From positions 1-64,000 of IMG/VR virus record IMGVR_UViG_3300035698_017497: a stretch of DNA of 64,000 bases; one strand, written 5' to 3'. How positions within the stretch are numbered: the stretch's first letter is position 1; every line of letters begins with the position of its first letter. The notes below the pieces were generated by a model. That model did not search any database. It saw only the letters and a list, made by a program, of their open reading frames with translations, and had not been told where the DNA came from. This document shows positions 6,608 through 14,946 of the stretch, piece by piece. This DNA is from a virus. The translations under genes were made by a program, and so were the position numbers.

Positions 6608-7579
6608 TTATTTAGTACTACGTACTTCTATTGTCCCATTATTGTACTCACACATCTGCAGCTCAAAACCTTTTTTGTTAAATGCATCAATAAAACCCTG
6701 CAGGAGGTCTGCTCCACTCATCTTCTCCAACTGCTTTCTATCGAATGCCATTAAGCTTTCGTAGAACTGGCACGTTACAATATTTGAAATTACGGGATTA
6801 CTAGCTACTACTGCTACTGGCTTTGATACTTTAGCTATACACTCCTTAGTGGTTTTGGTAAATCTCGAGAAGTCGCTTGTGCTCACATTTATTCCGGTTA
6901 GTGACATGAACTTTTTGCGCGTTATTGTTATACCATTTATTATTAGCGATGATAATATTGTTCTCCATTCCTGACTTGGAGAGAATTGCACGTATCTGCT
7001 TGATGGATTAAGCGATACGCCAATCTTTTTAGCTATTTTAACTGAGCAACCGTGTAGATATGATGAACTAGTGTAGAGTTTACTTTTACTATCAAATAAT
7101 TTTTTAACAACATCCTGAGATGGTGTTCGTCTAAATGTTGATATAAAATCCTCTAATATAAATTCTTCTGATTTGCTTAATTTGTTAATATGATGTACTC
7201 GTTTTATTAATTGTACATCATTTTTCTTCTCAAATTTAACAGCTAGATAGGTAGAACGGTTATATTCACTTTTACTAGCATCTCTTTTCAAAAGATTACT
7301 AAGCTCTTTGGTACTAGGTACTGCTTTATTATTTTCAAAAAAAATGTTAAGGTTTGCGATATCCGTATCGCTTAAGCTTGATTTTTGGGCATTTTTTTCA
7401 AGTTTTATTCCATTCTCACTAGCTATTTTGCACACCAGCTTCTCTATCGTAGTTCGGTGAGAAGTTTTTCCAACAAATTTAGATTTAAATTCAGCCAATC
7501 TTGGATATTTCTTATACTTAATCACGAAATCACTTAACCATTTGTGTTGCGCTTTCGTGATGACCGTTCGCTTTCCCAT
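6608..7579 (-). CDS. Four-repeat helix-turn-helix-like protein, 323 aa
   Basis: A strong AGGAGG site precedes the ATG. Residues 8-60, 70-124, 135-190 and 200-251 are four degenerate copies of one unit of about 55 residues: a hydrophobic helix (pattern like LxxFIxxYKKxP), a Pro then a second helix, a Ser/Thr-rich turn, and a third helix ending in a short hydrophobic strand. Three-helix repeats like this resemble winged or homeodomain-like DNA-binding modules and are rich in Lys/Arg, so sequence-specific DNA binding is plausible but inferred. The C-terminal 70 residues form a separate domain. Confidence 0.7.
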   Translation of the reverse strand: MGKRTVITKAQHKWLSDFVIKYKKYPRLAEFKSKFVGKTSHRTTIEKLVCKIASENGIKLEKNAQKSSLSDTDIANLNIFFENNKAVPSTKELSNLLKRDASKSEYNRSTYLAVKFEKKNDVQLIKRVHHINKLSKSEEFILEDFISTFRRTPSQDVVKKLFDSKSKLYTSSSYLHGCSVKIAKKIGVSLNPSSRYVQFSPSQEWRTILSSLIINGITITRKKFMSLTGINVSTSDFSRFTKTTKECIAKVSKPVAVVASNPVISNIVTCQFYESLMAFDRKQLEKMSGADLLQGFIDAFNKKGFELQMCEYNNGTIEVRSTK

Positions 7580-7591
7580 AAAACCTCCTTA

Positions 7592-7631
7592 TTAAAAAAT
7601 TAAAGCGCTGACCATATTTCAGATCAGCGCT
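7592..7631 (-). terminator. Rho-independent terminator
   Basis: AGCGCTGA (7604-7611) and TCAGCGCT (7624-7631) form a perfect 8-bp stem followed on the minus strand by TTTAATTTTTT. It follows the stop of the 458-aa gene and precedes the four-repeat gene. Confidence 0.75.
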
Positions 7632-7638
7632 GTTCAGC

Positions 7639-9015
7639 TTACATCCAGTAAGCTCTGTATTTTATAGGGGTCAGCTTATTAATATTTGGAATCGGATCCA
7701 TAAGCATTCCCACTACTACGCCGAATGTGCGCACGTCGTTTATTTTAACAAAAACAACAAAGCCATCATTCTTGAAGCCAGTCAAAGTCTCGACTTCCCC
7801 ACTGGAAATATCGAAGTAGCTTACAGCGTTGTGCTTGCATGTCGACTTGACTTCGAAGGCCATCTTGCAACCTTCTCGATTTACTTCTACATCGTACCCA
7901 GCCATAGGGCGGTCAATGCTTATATGCTCAACACTGTCGCCCTTTTTGCAATAGCTTTTTTTTAGATACTGCTCCACTCCGCATTCGCCGAACCCACCTG
8001 TATAAGAATTAAAGTCATCCTTGTACAGGGACATAAGTTTGCTGTTAAGCGTACATGGCTTAGGCTGTAAAGCATCCTTGATTGGTGCGATAATTCTATC
8101 ATGACTCTTATTAAGATTGAGTAGAGTAAATCTAGAATATGGCTCATCGATAACAGGTATGTAATTATGATTACCCTTAAAGGCTTTTTTGAGCTTGTTG
8201 GAGTATTCATACTCACCGAAGTTAGCTATGTGACGACTTTCGATATTGTAATCCTGATTGTCGGAAGATGCTGTTCCAATACAGTTATCGTCTGCCGGAT
8301 CTTCTTTCAAGCTGGTTATTACGATCTCGCCAGGAACACCGTCTATGCATCCGCTGAGCTCTTCCATATGAACACGCCCGGATAGTTCGATGGAGTAATC
8401 ATGGAGCCTACGCACATCCATATTGGTACTTCTAACTTTCCATTCTGTTTCAAGAAAACTACCGCCGTCGACTTTTATGCCGGCAGTATTGATCTTCTTC
8501 CTTCCAGAGAGTAGGGTATCGATAAGGGCTACGGTCTGGCGTATTAGTCTAACATTTTCGAGATGATCTGGGATCTTATAGCCGTCATTCTCAAACTCAA
8601 CGATAGCATCGCAAAGTGCGTTATACGAGTCTCTGAGCCCAACTATTCCTTTTTCGATTCTTACATCTCTAGCCTTTTTGATTACTTTCACTGGAGACAT
8701 AATGATGCCATCGTACACATCGCTGTCCAATGCGTACTTTAAATCTTTCCAGAACATCTCACTATCAAGAGTCGTACGCATTTCTGCTGCAAAGTTTTTT
8801 GCGGCTCTACTTAAGGCTATGAGCATATGGTTAACTTTAACCTCATGCTTGTACTCATTTTCCTTTTTCTTGAGGAGCTTACTTGCTTCCTCAGACGTTC
8901 CTTTGCCTCTCTCAAATCCTCTCTCGAGTGATGGTACTACTGAAAAATCAGTAGTGTCATGCATTTTTCTCATACCGGCTCTGGTAAACCTGTATACTTT
9001 TTTTGCTGTTTTCAC
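7639..9015 (-). CDS. Large hypothetical protein with a C-terminal PD-(D/E)XK-like nuclease domain, 458 aa
   Basis: GTG start with AAGGAAGG upstream. The first 200 residues are helical and charged. Near the C-terminus, GYDVEV (D375) is followed by AFEVKS (E388, K390), the D-x(n)-E-x-K pattern of PD-(D/E)XK nucleases; the arrangement, with a preceding helix (VEQYLKKSY) and a following beta segment, resembles the DUF3883-type restriction-like fold. This suggests a DNA- or RNA-cutting protein, perhaps acting on host or competitor DNA. The rest is unrecognised. Confident as a gene, moderate on the nuclease call. Confidence 0.7.
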   Translation of the reverse strand: MKTAKKVYRFTRAGMRKMHDTTDFSVVPSLERGFERGKGTSEEASKLLKKKENEYKHEVKVNHMLIALSRAAKNFAAEMRTTLDSEMFWKDLKYALDSDVYDGIIMSPVKVIKKARDVRIEKGIVGLRDSYNALCDAIVEFENDGYKIPDHLENVRLIRQTVALIDTLLSGRKKINTAGIKVDGGSFLETEWKVRSTNMDVRRLHDYSIELSGRVHMEELSGCIDGVPGEIVITSLKEDPADDNCIGTASSDNQDYNIESRHIANFGEYEYSNKLKKAFKGNHNYIPVIDEPYSRFTLLNLNKSHDRIIAPIKDALQPKPCTLNSKLMSLYKDDFNSYTGGFGECGVEQYLKKSYCKKGDSVEHISIDRPMAGYDVEVNREGCKMAFEVKSTCKHNAVSYFDISSGEVETLTGFKNDGFVVFVKINDVRTFGVVVGMLMDPIPNINKLTPIKYRAYWM

Positions 9016-9051
9016 TGTGCTTCCTTCCTTTTGGGTTAAAAAACAATTATA

Positions 9052-9144
9052 TTAACTATCAGATCCACCGTACAAGTGATTGTACAGCGCAGCCAATACA
9101 GATACTGCTAAAAGTCCAACAATTATAAAGGCGATCTTTAACAT
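9052..9144 (-). CDS. 30-aa single-span membrane peptide
   Basis: AAGGAG lies 7-8 nt before the ATG. The peptide is one hydrophobic helix (IAFIIVGLLAVSVLAALY) with a short polar tail. It opens the minus-strand operon that continues into the 458-aa gene. Tiny membrane peptides of this kind are common in phage early regions; role unknown. Confidence 0.6.
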   Translation of the reverse strand: MLKIAFIIVGLLAVSVLAALYNHLYGGSDS

Positions 9145-9184
9145 GAACGACTCCTTTCTTTCTTTAAAAATGTTTAAACCTCTA

Positions 9185-9213
9185 CCATTATTAGTATTCC
9201 ATGAATGATTCAA
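9185..9213 (-). promoter_or_regulatory. Minus-strand promoter-like motif, copy 2
   Basis: On the minus strand this reads TGAATCATTCATGGAATA then CTAATAATGGTA, matching copy 1 near 3.3 kb at about 20 positions. It lies 41 nt upstream of the small membrane peptide and overlaps the divergent plus-strand start codon at 9201, so the two directions may interfere. Confidence 0.45.
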
Positions 9214-10550
9214 TAATAACAGCAATTCCGATTCCTCACCTATGTGAAGCCACTATAATAGCACATGCTGTGGAGCATAACACTTGGGACGTTCTTGTAT
9301 TGCAATCACCGCTAGGTCAATTCGAAGGACCGCTAAGGGCTGGGTTATTACATTCTGGGGAGGCTGAAAATTATAAAGTTGGAGATTTTGTGAAGGTGCT
9401 GATCTACTTCACATTTAATCCGGAAGAAGGTAAGTACGAAGGAGAAGTTGCAAGCGAAGACGTTAACATAATGGGTAAGTACGATGTGCCGCCTCTTTGT
9501 GGGGTAACCATGAAAGAGGTTTATGAGGATGAGATTAAATACCTCCACCCTAAATCTCAAACCGGGCTTATCACTACTGATTTTGGAAGAGTCATCTTGA
9601 AGAGTTACGGAATATCAACAACATTGAACCCGTTTGGAAATGGCACTAATAGATACTCCAATATTTCCGTTGCTCAAAACTTTCATAGAATAATTGGACA
9701 AAACCCACCAGCATATTTGGCAAGAGAACATTTCGGACTGTTTTCCGGAAAAGACCAAGATGACATTGCTATGAATTCAATGCCTGATGAACAGTATCTT
9801 GTTTATAGGCGTTTTGTGACGCAGACTAAGAATCCAGACAACTGGGTGTCTACATGCGAGGGATCATACGCTCCATTCCTGGGCGCTAACAATGATACCG
9901 AAGTCGTAGAGCAGTACAAAGATGCTGTATTCGCTAAAATAATCAACACAGATATGATACGAGCTACTATGCTCGTTGGTGAACCTGGAGCAGATTACCT
10001 AACTCTCAGGATAGACAAGGTTATACTTGGCGAAAAAACAATACCGGTAACCAACGGTATGACTCCTGGAGTCGTTGGTAATCTTTTTAAGATATCAATA
10101 TCAGAAGATGGTGATTTAGTTATTAGAGGTGGCGGAAAGGGTATTCCAGGGGCAAATATTAATGCATTTGCTATCGAAGCTACTAAAGATGGCGAGGTAA
10201 AGGTGCAGGCTAAGGGCAACATAACCCTGACTCATGGCGATGCTGACGAAGTGCTAAACTCAATAGTGATGGATCCTAAAAAAGGAATAGACATAACTGC
10301 CAAGAACGGATTCAGAGTAAATGATGTTCCATTGGTTAATCAGAATTTCCTCGACTGGATGGATCAGAATCAAACAAATTTATGTCAAGTTACTTCTCCT
10401 GGTGGCCCGGCCCCCATTCACCCTGCAGCTCTCCCGACATTTGTAAAAGGTGTTAAGTCGCCTATGACTGCTAAGGGATTCACCACAGATGACAAAGGTG
10501 CTCCTGGGACTGGGATAATTGCAGACGTAGATATATTCGTAACAACTTAA
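9201..10550 (+). CDS. Probable baseplate spike / gp5-VgrG-like protein, 449 aa
   Basis: The N-terminal 100 residues look like a small beta-barrel (OB-like) domain. Residues about 310-385 contain regularly spaced short strands (VKVQAKGNITL, IVMDPKKGIDITAKNGFRV) typical of beta-prism or spike segments in VgrG, gpV and gp5. The C-terminus is Gly/Pro/Thr-rich. This suggests the central spike that pierces the host envelope. No lysozyme domain is present. No ribosome site is visible before the ATG. Followed by a small protein pair that could sit at the tip. Confidence 0.55.
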   Translation: MNDSIITAIPIPHLCEATIIAHAVEHNTWDVLVLQSPLGQFEGPLRAGLLHSGEAENYKVGDFVKVLIYFTFNPEEGKYEGEVASEDVNIMGKYDVPPLCGVTMKEVYEDEIKYLHPKSQTGLITTDFGRVILKSYGISTTLNPFGNGTNRYSNISVAQNFHRIIGQNPPAYLAREHFGLFSGKDQDDIAMNSMPDEQYLVYRRFVTQTKNPDNWVSTCEGSYAPFLGANNDTEVVEQYKDAVFAKIINTDMIRATMLVGEPGADYLTLRIDKVILGEKTIPVTNGMTPGVVGNLFKISISEDGDLVIRGGGKGIPGANINAFAIEATKDGEVKVQAKGNITLTHGDADEVLNSIVMDPKKGIDITAKNGFRVNDVPLVNQNFLDWMDQNQTNLCQVTSPGGPAPIHPAALPTFVKGVKSPMTAKGFTTDDKGAPGTGIIADVDIFVTT

Positions 10551-10560
10551 AGGGGGATAT

Positions 10561-10836
10561 ATGCCCATCATCAAAAGAACAGTGTCGCCCTTAGGATTAT
10601 CAATCCAGAGTGGCATTAAGAGTTTTATATCCGCAAACGCTAAGTCGATGGAAAACGACGCTACTGTTGAAGATGGAGCTGACGCATTGGGACATGCGAT
10701 AGCTTACGGTATAGCCAAAGGATTGGCTAGCACCTCGATGCAAGCAGCTTTCACAGCTGGCATATGTGCACCTGCAGGGGGACCAGTTGGGAGCTTAATC
10801 TTTAATGCACTAAAACCTCAGGCTACAGAAGCTTAA
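10561..10836 (+). CDS. Small virion-like protein, paralogue A, 91 aa
   Basis: Shares an ordered pattern with the 103-aa protein at 11702: a polar N-terminus, HAIAYGIA, an Ala-rich helix ending in a GI motif, a Pro/Gly stretch, then a C-terminal LIFNALKPQ-like end. The 10-nt gap from the spike gene and GGGGG upstream suggest co-translation. It could cap or attach to the spike, but PAAR motifs are absent. Function inferred from position only. Confidence 0.7.
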   Translation: MPIIKRTVSPLGLSIQSGIKSFISANAKSMENDATVEDGADALGHAIAYGIAKGLASTSMQAAFTAGICAPAGGPVGSLIFNALKPQATEA

Positions 10837-10863
10837 TGTTTAAAATATAGCCATGCCATATAT

Positions 10864-10872
10864 TATTTTATA
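10864..10872 (+). promoter_or_regulatory. TATTTTATA box, copy a
   Basis: One of eight TATTTTATA-like boxes found upstream of plus-strand virion genes. This one is about 60 nt before the membrane-anchored coiled-coil gene. Proposed late-promoter element, by recurrence only. Confidence 0.3.
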
Positions 10873-10933
10873 TTAAAATGTAATATTTCATTTAATTCTT
10901 ATTAGATTGGGCGTCAACTTGAGCTTATATAAA

Positions 10934-11689
10934 ATGCTAATAGTAGTTATAGAAAAAGGCGAATGGTGGCATTTTGTCATATTCGTATCAATAATAGCAA
11001 CCGCACTTACTTGGAAACTAACATGGAATAAGCTTAAAAAATTCATCACTAAGGCCAGCAAAAGAGCCGACGAGTGCGCACATTGCATCGCGTCCATGGA
11101 AGCTGAGCGTGAGATTTGTCGCAATAACTGGGATCAAGAAAAGAGATCTCTACTACCAAGACAGATGACTGCAGCAGAGCATATATTTGAAGGATTTAAG
11201 CTGTCAATGTTGGAATGGTATGAAAAGTATATGGATGTATATATTGAAAAAAATAATATAGAACATGATGTCGATAAGGCTGAAAAAGACTTCATGCATT
11301 ATGAGGAAATTTTAGAGACAGCGTTGGAGAGAACTCTTAGTGAGGCTAGGCGGTCCATTAAAGAAAATGGATTTTTAGCCATGGACAAATCCAGGATGTG
11401 CGAGTATGTAGACGGCAAGTCAAAAGATTATTACCGAGTCATTACCGAGCATATAAGATCAAGATACAAGCCTAAATTCATCATACCACTATCAGACATA
11501 ATAGATAATTTCGATAAAAGAGATCTTAAGTTAAAGGCTGAAGACTTGTATAAAGAATGTACATTGAGAGCTAAGGAAGCAGATATTAAGCTTGGAGAGA
11601 TATCGGACAGGTATCAAAAGCATATCCGTAATATAGTTAGCATGTCGACATCAGCCACAGACATGTTTAGGACAATTAAAGGGAAGTAG
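10934..11689 (+). CDS. Membrane-anchored coiled-coil protein, 251 aa
   Basis: One hydrophobic N-terminal segment (WHFVIFVSIIATALTW) followed by about 200 residues of charged, largely helical sequence. I chose the ATG at 10934; an in-frame TTG at 10907 is possible, and neither has a clear ribosome site. It sits between two paralogous small genes. An inner-membrane spanin-like or chaperone role is imaginable, but no family is recognised. Confidence 0.65.
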   Translation: MLIVVIEKGEWWHFVIFVSIIATALTWKLTWNKLKKFITKASKRADECAHCIASMEAEREICRNNWDQEKRSLLPRQMTAAEHIFEGFKLSMLEWYEKYMDVYIEKNNIEHDVDKAEKDFMHYEEILETALERTLSEARRSIKENGFLAMDKSRMCEYVDGKSKDYYRVITEHIRSRYKPKFIIPLSDIIDNFDKRDLKLKAEDLYKECTLRAKEADIKLGEISDRYQKHIRNIVSMSTSATDMFRTIKGK

Positions 11690-11701
11690 ACTTAAAATAA
11701 T

Positions 11702-12013
11702 ATGCCTCAGGTTAAATTTTCAACATCAGTCCTTGGAGCTCGCATCGCTCCTAAAATAGCGCAATTTCTAAAGACTAACGCTCAATTCATTGCATCTGCC
11801 ACTAGTGATAGTCCTGACGATGCTGCAGAGGCCATATCTCATGCTATAGCATATGGTATAGCAATCGCTTTAAGCGGTCCAGAGCTTCAAGCTGCACTTA
11901 CGGTTGGAATAGCTCCTCCGCCAGTTCCGCCGGTAGTGACTACCGTTGGATTGCCTACAATGGGCAGCCTAATGTATCAAGCGTTAAAGCCTCAAGTTAC
12001 AGAAGCTGGTTAA
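11702..12013 (+). CDS. Small virion-like protein, paralogue B, 103 aa
   Basis: Paralogue of the 91-aa protein at 10561: both contain HAIAYGIA, an Ala-rich helix followed by GI, a Pro-rich linker and an end resembling YQALKPQVTEA. Here the Pro/Val linker is longer. The duplication on both sides of a membrane coiled-coil gene suggests a shared structural role, probably in the baseplate or spike. Confidence 0.7.
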   Translation: MPQVKFSTSVLGARIAPKIAQFLKTNAQFIASATSDSPDDAAEAISHAIAYGIAIALSGPELQAALTVGIAPPPVPPVVTTVGLPTMGSLMYQALKPQVTEAG

Positions 12014-12041
12014 TTGTTTTGACTCTGACTCGCCTTTGATT

Positions 12042-12051
12042 TATTTTTATA
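12042..12051 (+). promoter_or_regulatory. TATTTTTATA box, copy b
   Basis: Followed by ATACTATAGTAGTAATC, a tail also seen after the copy near 56.26 kb. It lies 55 nt upstream of the 654-aa gene. Proposed late-promoter element. Confidence 0.35.
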
Positions 12052-12105
12052 ATACTATAGTAGTAATCTATTGTTAATTTTCTATATCAAGATCAAGGAA
12101 TCACT

Positions 12106-14070
12106 ATGGAAACTCTGAAGAATGCCGTTCTTAGCACAAGGCCAGAATTCGAGAAATTCGCATCTTACAAATTACCACAAGATTCATCTTCGTGGCAGGA
12201 AGAGATTATTAAGAAATTTACAGAAGAGTTTCCGAATCTTCCTGACGATATCCATGCCGATATCATCGTTGACGATGTTGACGACTCAAATGGATACGCA
12301 AAAGGATCTGTAGTACTATGGTCTGACCCTAATGTTAAAATCAATTTTCCAGTTATCGTAAAGAAGCTTCAGCTTTCTCCATTCGATGTATTTGTTAAAT
12401 TAACTGATGACAAGTATGAGTATTCTCATGCTACTATGACAAATATCTCTCGTGCCCTTGCCACAAACACTATCGGAGTTCCTGTGTCAGGCATTAGCGG
12501 GCGTCCTAAAGAATTAAAATCTCCAGGAGGAATCCCGGCTAAGAACGCTATTGTGTTAAGCGAGAGCCGCGTCTCTAAGGTTGCTCATTCGACTGTTCCG
12601 GCAGAAGAATTTGTCAAATTAGGAGAGCGTGTCTATAAAGACAAAGAGCTATTTAATACTTTTAAAGATAGCTCCAACGACACTGTTAATCATTTCATCG
12701 AGGGTGGTGTTAATAGCTTGAAGACACAACCAGCAGAAGTATCAGAGATGATTCCTATAAAAATGCACAACATGATTAAAACTGTTAACGCAGTACCTGT
12801 CATAGATTCCCAGATGATTCCTGCCGATTCACTTGTACCTGTCACAAATGGAGCTCTAGAGCTTAGATATATAAAGATGCCAACAGTTGAAGATCTTGTT
12901 GCTGCCGGCAAGGTTACTGACGAGCAATACAATGGCTATCCTATTAATGGTATCGTTGCTATTGAGGATACTGATGGTAGATATCCAAGTGTTAGGTTCT
13001 TTTCTGAATGTGGCACCAAATTTTTTAGCGGATCAGACAACGGCATTTATGGGACTCCTATTGCTGGGAATGATATTTCTTCAGACCTTATCATAAAAAA
13101 ACTTGCTGAAAAAATTCAGTCTGTAATAATTGAGGGTTATCGTAAACAGATGCGTGACGTGTACGCAATCTACAAAGACTCCGAGGGTGTTATTAAGTAC
13201 AAAACTATTCACGGCAGCTTTAAGCCTGCTACTATCAATGGGAACCTTGGGTTCACTTCACTTGACAAGCTCGTTATTTTTGGAGACGTTCAGAAAGTTG
13301 TGGTGGCTGCACAGTCTAAGGATCCTGTGATTAGTTTGCTGGCTAAAGGTAGAGACATTTATGTTATCCCTAAAAATTCAGCAGTACTCACTTCCAATAT
13401 GTTTGATCGTATGTCATATGACGATGTTGTTAGGCCAGGAGTCAATATACGTGACAAGTTTGCCAAGAGATATGACGGGAAAAGAGCAGTCGTCAATATC
13501 AACAAAGATCTTGGCACAGTATCTATCGAAATGAAAAAGTATGATGACCGACCATTCATAACAAAGGTCGCCGGGCTTAATCAGGACAACTTAACCTTTA
13601 AGCAGGCAAGTACAGTGCTAAGACTTATGGGTATGGAGAAGGATGCTGCTTACAGTACTCTTCAGGATGCCATCAAGATCGGCAGTGTGTCAATATATGG
13701 ATTGGATAACGACTATGTTAATCCAGACGTTTTTGCTGAGCGTGAAAAGGTAGCCTCGATCTTGGGGATACTCGAGAAGATAGCTGATGAGACCAAAGTC
13801 GATCTCGTTAAAGAGGCCAGCGTTATTAAGGATCCAGAAGCTGTTGACGCTATCCTTTCTATTAATTTTATCAATAAAGACAACATCCTTGAGTTTATTG
13901 ACGAGATCAGTAAGCTTGATGAAGTAAGCAGCTCGATGGCAAAGCTACTTACTATAATAAGAATGGGCCTCTCAGACGTCGAGGAAGAAGCTGTAAAAAA
14001 GATTATGGAAAATTTAACCATGGTCATAACACAGCTCAAGAAAGTTCGTGCTATAATGAATCAAGCATAG
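12106..14070 (+). CDS. Large virion-associated protein of unknown role, 654 aa
   Basis: No recognised domain. A long mixed alpha/beta protein with a helical C-terminal third. It contains copies of the head-module motif (REKVAS, LEKIAD, VKEAS, TKVAG), which suggests that it enters the virion with the head proteins. An AAGGAATC site precedes the ATG. Considered as the portal, but it lacks a portal-like organisation and lies far upstream of the terminase. A good terminator follows. Confidence 0.6.
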   Translation: METLKNAVLSTRPEFEKFASYKLPQDSSSWQEEIIKKFTEEFPNLPDDIHADIIVDDVDDSNGYAKGSVVLWSDPNVKINFPVIVKKLQLSPFDVFVKLTDDKYEYSHATMTNISRALATNTIGVPVSGISGRPKELKSPGGIPAKNAIVLSESRVSKVAHSTVPAEEFVKLGERVYKDKELFNTFKDSSNDTVNHFIEGGVNSLKTQPAEVSEMIPIKMHNMIKTVNAVPVIDSQMIPADSLVPVTNGALELRYIKMPTVEDLVAAGKVTDEQYNGYPINGIVAIEDTDGRYPSVRFFSECGTKFFSGSDNGIYGTPIAGNDISSDLIIKKLAEKIQSVIIEGYRKQMRDVYAIYKDSEGVIKYKTIHGSFKPATINGNLGFTSLDKLVIFGDVQKVVVAAQSKDPVISLLAKGRDIYVIPKNSAVLTSNMFDRMSYDDVVRPGVNIRDKFAKRYDGKRAVVNINKDLGTVSIEMKKYDDRPFITKVAGLNQDNLTFKQASTVLRLMGMEKDAAYSTLQDAIKIGSVSIYGLDNDYVNPDVFAEREKVASILGILEKIADETKVDLVKEASVIKDPEAVDAILSINFINKDNILEFIDEISKLDEVSSSMAKLLTIIRMGLSDVEEEAVKKIMENLTMVITQLKKVRAIMNQA

Positions 14071-14090
14071 GCACATCCCATCATAGCTAA

Positions 14091-14123
14091 AAAAAAGGAG
14101 AGTTACTACACTCTCCTTTTTTT
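14091..14123 (+). terminator. Rho-independent terminator
   Basis: GGAGAGT (14097-14103) and ACTCTCC (14110-14116) form a 7-bp stem, flanked by an A-run on the left and seven or more T on the right. It closes the 9.2-14.1 kb plus operon, and its A-run would also serve transcripts coming from the minus side. Confidence 0.85.
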
Positions 14124-14237
14124 ATAAAAAAATTGTTCAAGCGGCTAATTCAGAGAGATCCCGGACGTGAATCGGAATTACTGAATATTGTATTATGGAA
14201 CAGCTATGCTAAACACTACAGCGAAACGCTATAGTCC

Positions 14238-14268
14238 ACAGTATTATCGGGGCATCATGCAATACTGT
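14238..14268. repeat. Inverted repeat in the 14.1-14.3 kb gap
   Basis: ACAGTATT (14238-14245) pairs with AATACTGT (14261-14268). The 225-nt gap between the terminator and the small membrane gene has no ORF that I can support. Because it ends the operon containing a retron-like RT, I note it as a possible structured RNA, but there is no direct evidence. Confidence 0.3.
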
Positions 14269-14296
14269 AGAGGTGCCCGCTTGGTAGCCCTATTCA

Positions 14297-14464
14297 TTAA
14301 AGATGCGACCGCTCTTCTTTTAAGTACTGAGTAGCACCTCGGCACAAATTACAAAGAGCAATCGTAACAGATTCAACGCATTGGAATGCAAGAGCAAGAG
14401 TTGTATAAGATACAATCCTGGCTAGTGCGACCAATGTCCGAAACCCATTTGACGGTTTAGACAT
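14297..14464 (-). CDS. Small membrane-like protein, 55 aa
   Basis: GAGGTG lies just before the ATG. The middle is hydrophobic (LVALARIVSYTTLALAFQ) with three cysteines in the second half and a charged end. It is the last gene of the RT / RNase H operon. In some retrons a small membrane protein is the toxic effector; that link here is only suggestive. Confidence 0.55.
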   Translation of the reverse strand: MSKPSNGFRTLVALARIVSYTTLALAFQCVESVTIALCNLCRGATQYLKEERSHL

Positions 14465-14498
14465 AGTCACCTCTAAATGGAAAAATGTTAATAGTATG

Positions 14499-14945
14499 TC
14501 ACACTTTCGATTTTGCGGCAGCTAGAGCAAGATCATCGGCTAATTCATTAAATGTATTGCCAACATGCCCTCTCTCCCATATCACCGAAAGCACCGGTAG
14601 TGCAGGTAACATACTGTAGATCTCTTTCCAGATATCTTTATTCTGAATAGGTTTACCATTACGCCTACGCCAGCCATTTTTTTTCCACGATTCGAGCCAA
14701 GCGGCATAACCGTTGACTACGTATTGTGAATCCGTATAAACAACTGCTTCAACGTATTGGTCCTTGATTATTTTTAAACATTCCAAAAAGGCTATTAGTT
14801 CAGCCTTATCGCTTGTCGTGTCTGATAACTTGCACGACCTCTGCAATACGACTTTGCCATCCTCTACTCCGACAATACCAAAGCCGCCGGGAGTTATTTT
14901 GCTTTTAGAGTTTCCAAGACATGATCCGTCTGTGTGGAATTCCAT
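14499..14945 (-). CDS. rnhA: Ribonuclease HI
   Basis: Cleaves the RNA strand of RNA-DNA hybrids. The catalytic set is visible: D6 (TDGSC), E49 (KAELIAF), D72 (YTDSQYV), with H127 in GHVGN and D137-D138 (LADDLA). At 148 aa it is a full-length single-domain enzyme, and the basic loop (WKKNGWRRRNGKPI) is the usual handle. Its ATG lies 1 nt after the stop of the reverse transcriptase, so the two are translationally coupled. This suggests joint action on a hybrid made by the RT, although RNase H could also remove primers in phage replication. Confidence 0.95.
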   Translation of the reverse strand: MEFHTDGSCLGNSKSKITPGGFGIVGVEDGKVVLQRSCKLSDTTSDKAELIAFLECLKIIKDQYVEAVVYTDSQYVVNGYAAWLESWKKNGWRRRNGKPIQNKDIWKEIYSMLPALPVLSVIWERGHVGNTFNELADDLALAAAKSKV

Positions 14946-14946
14946 A

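Noticed and set aside
12106-14070. Portal protein
   Set aside because: Length is compatible, but there is no portal pattern, it lies on the far side of a minus-strand block from the terminase, and it resembles no portal that I know.
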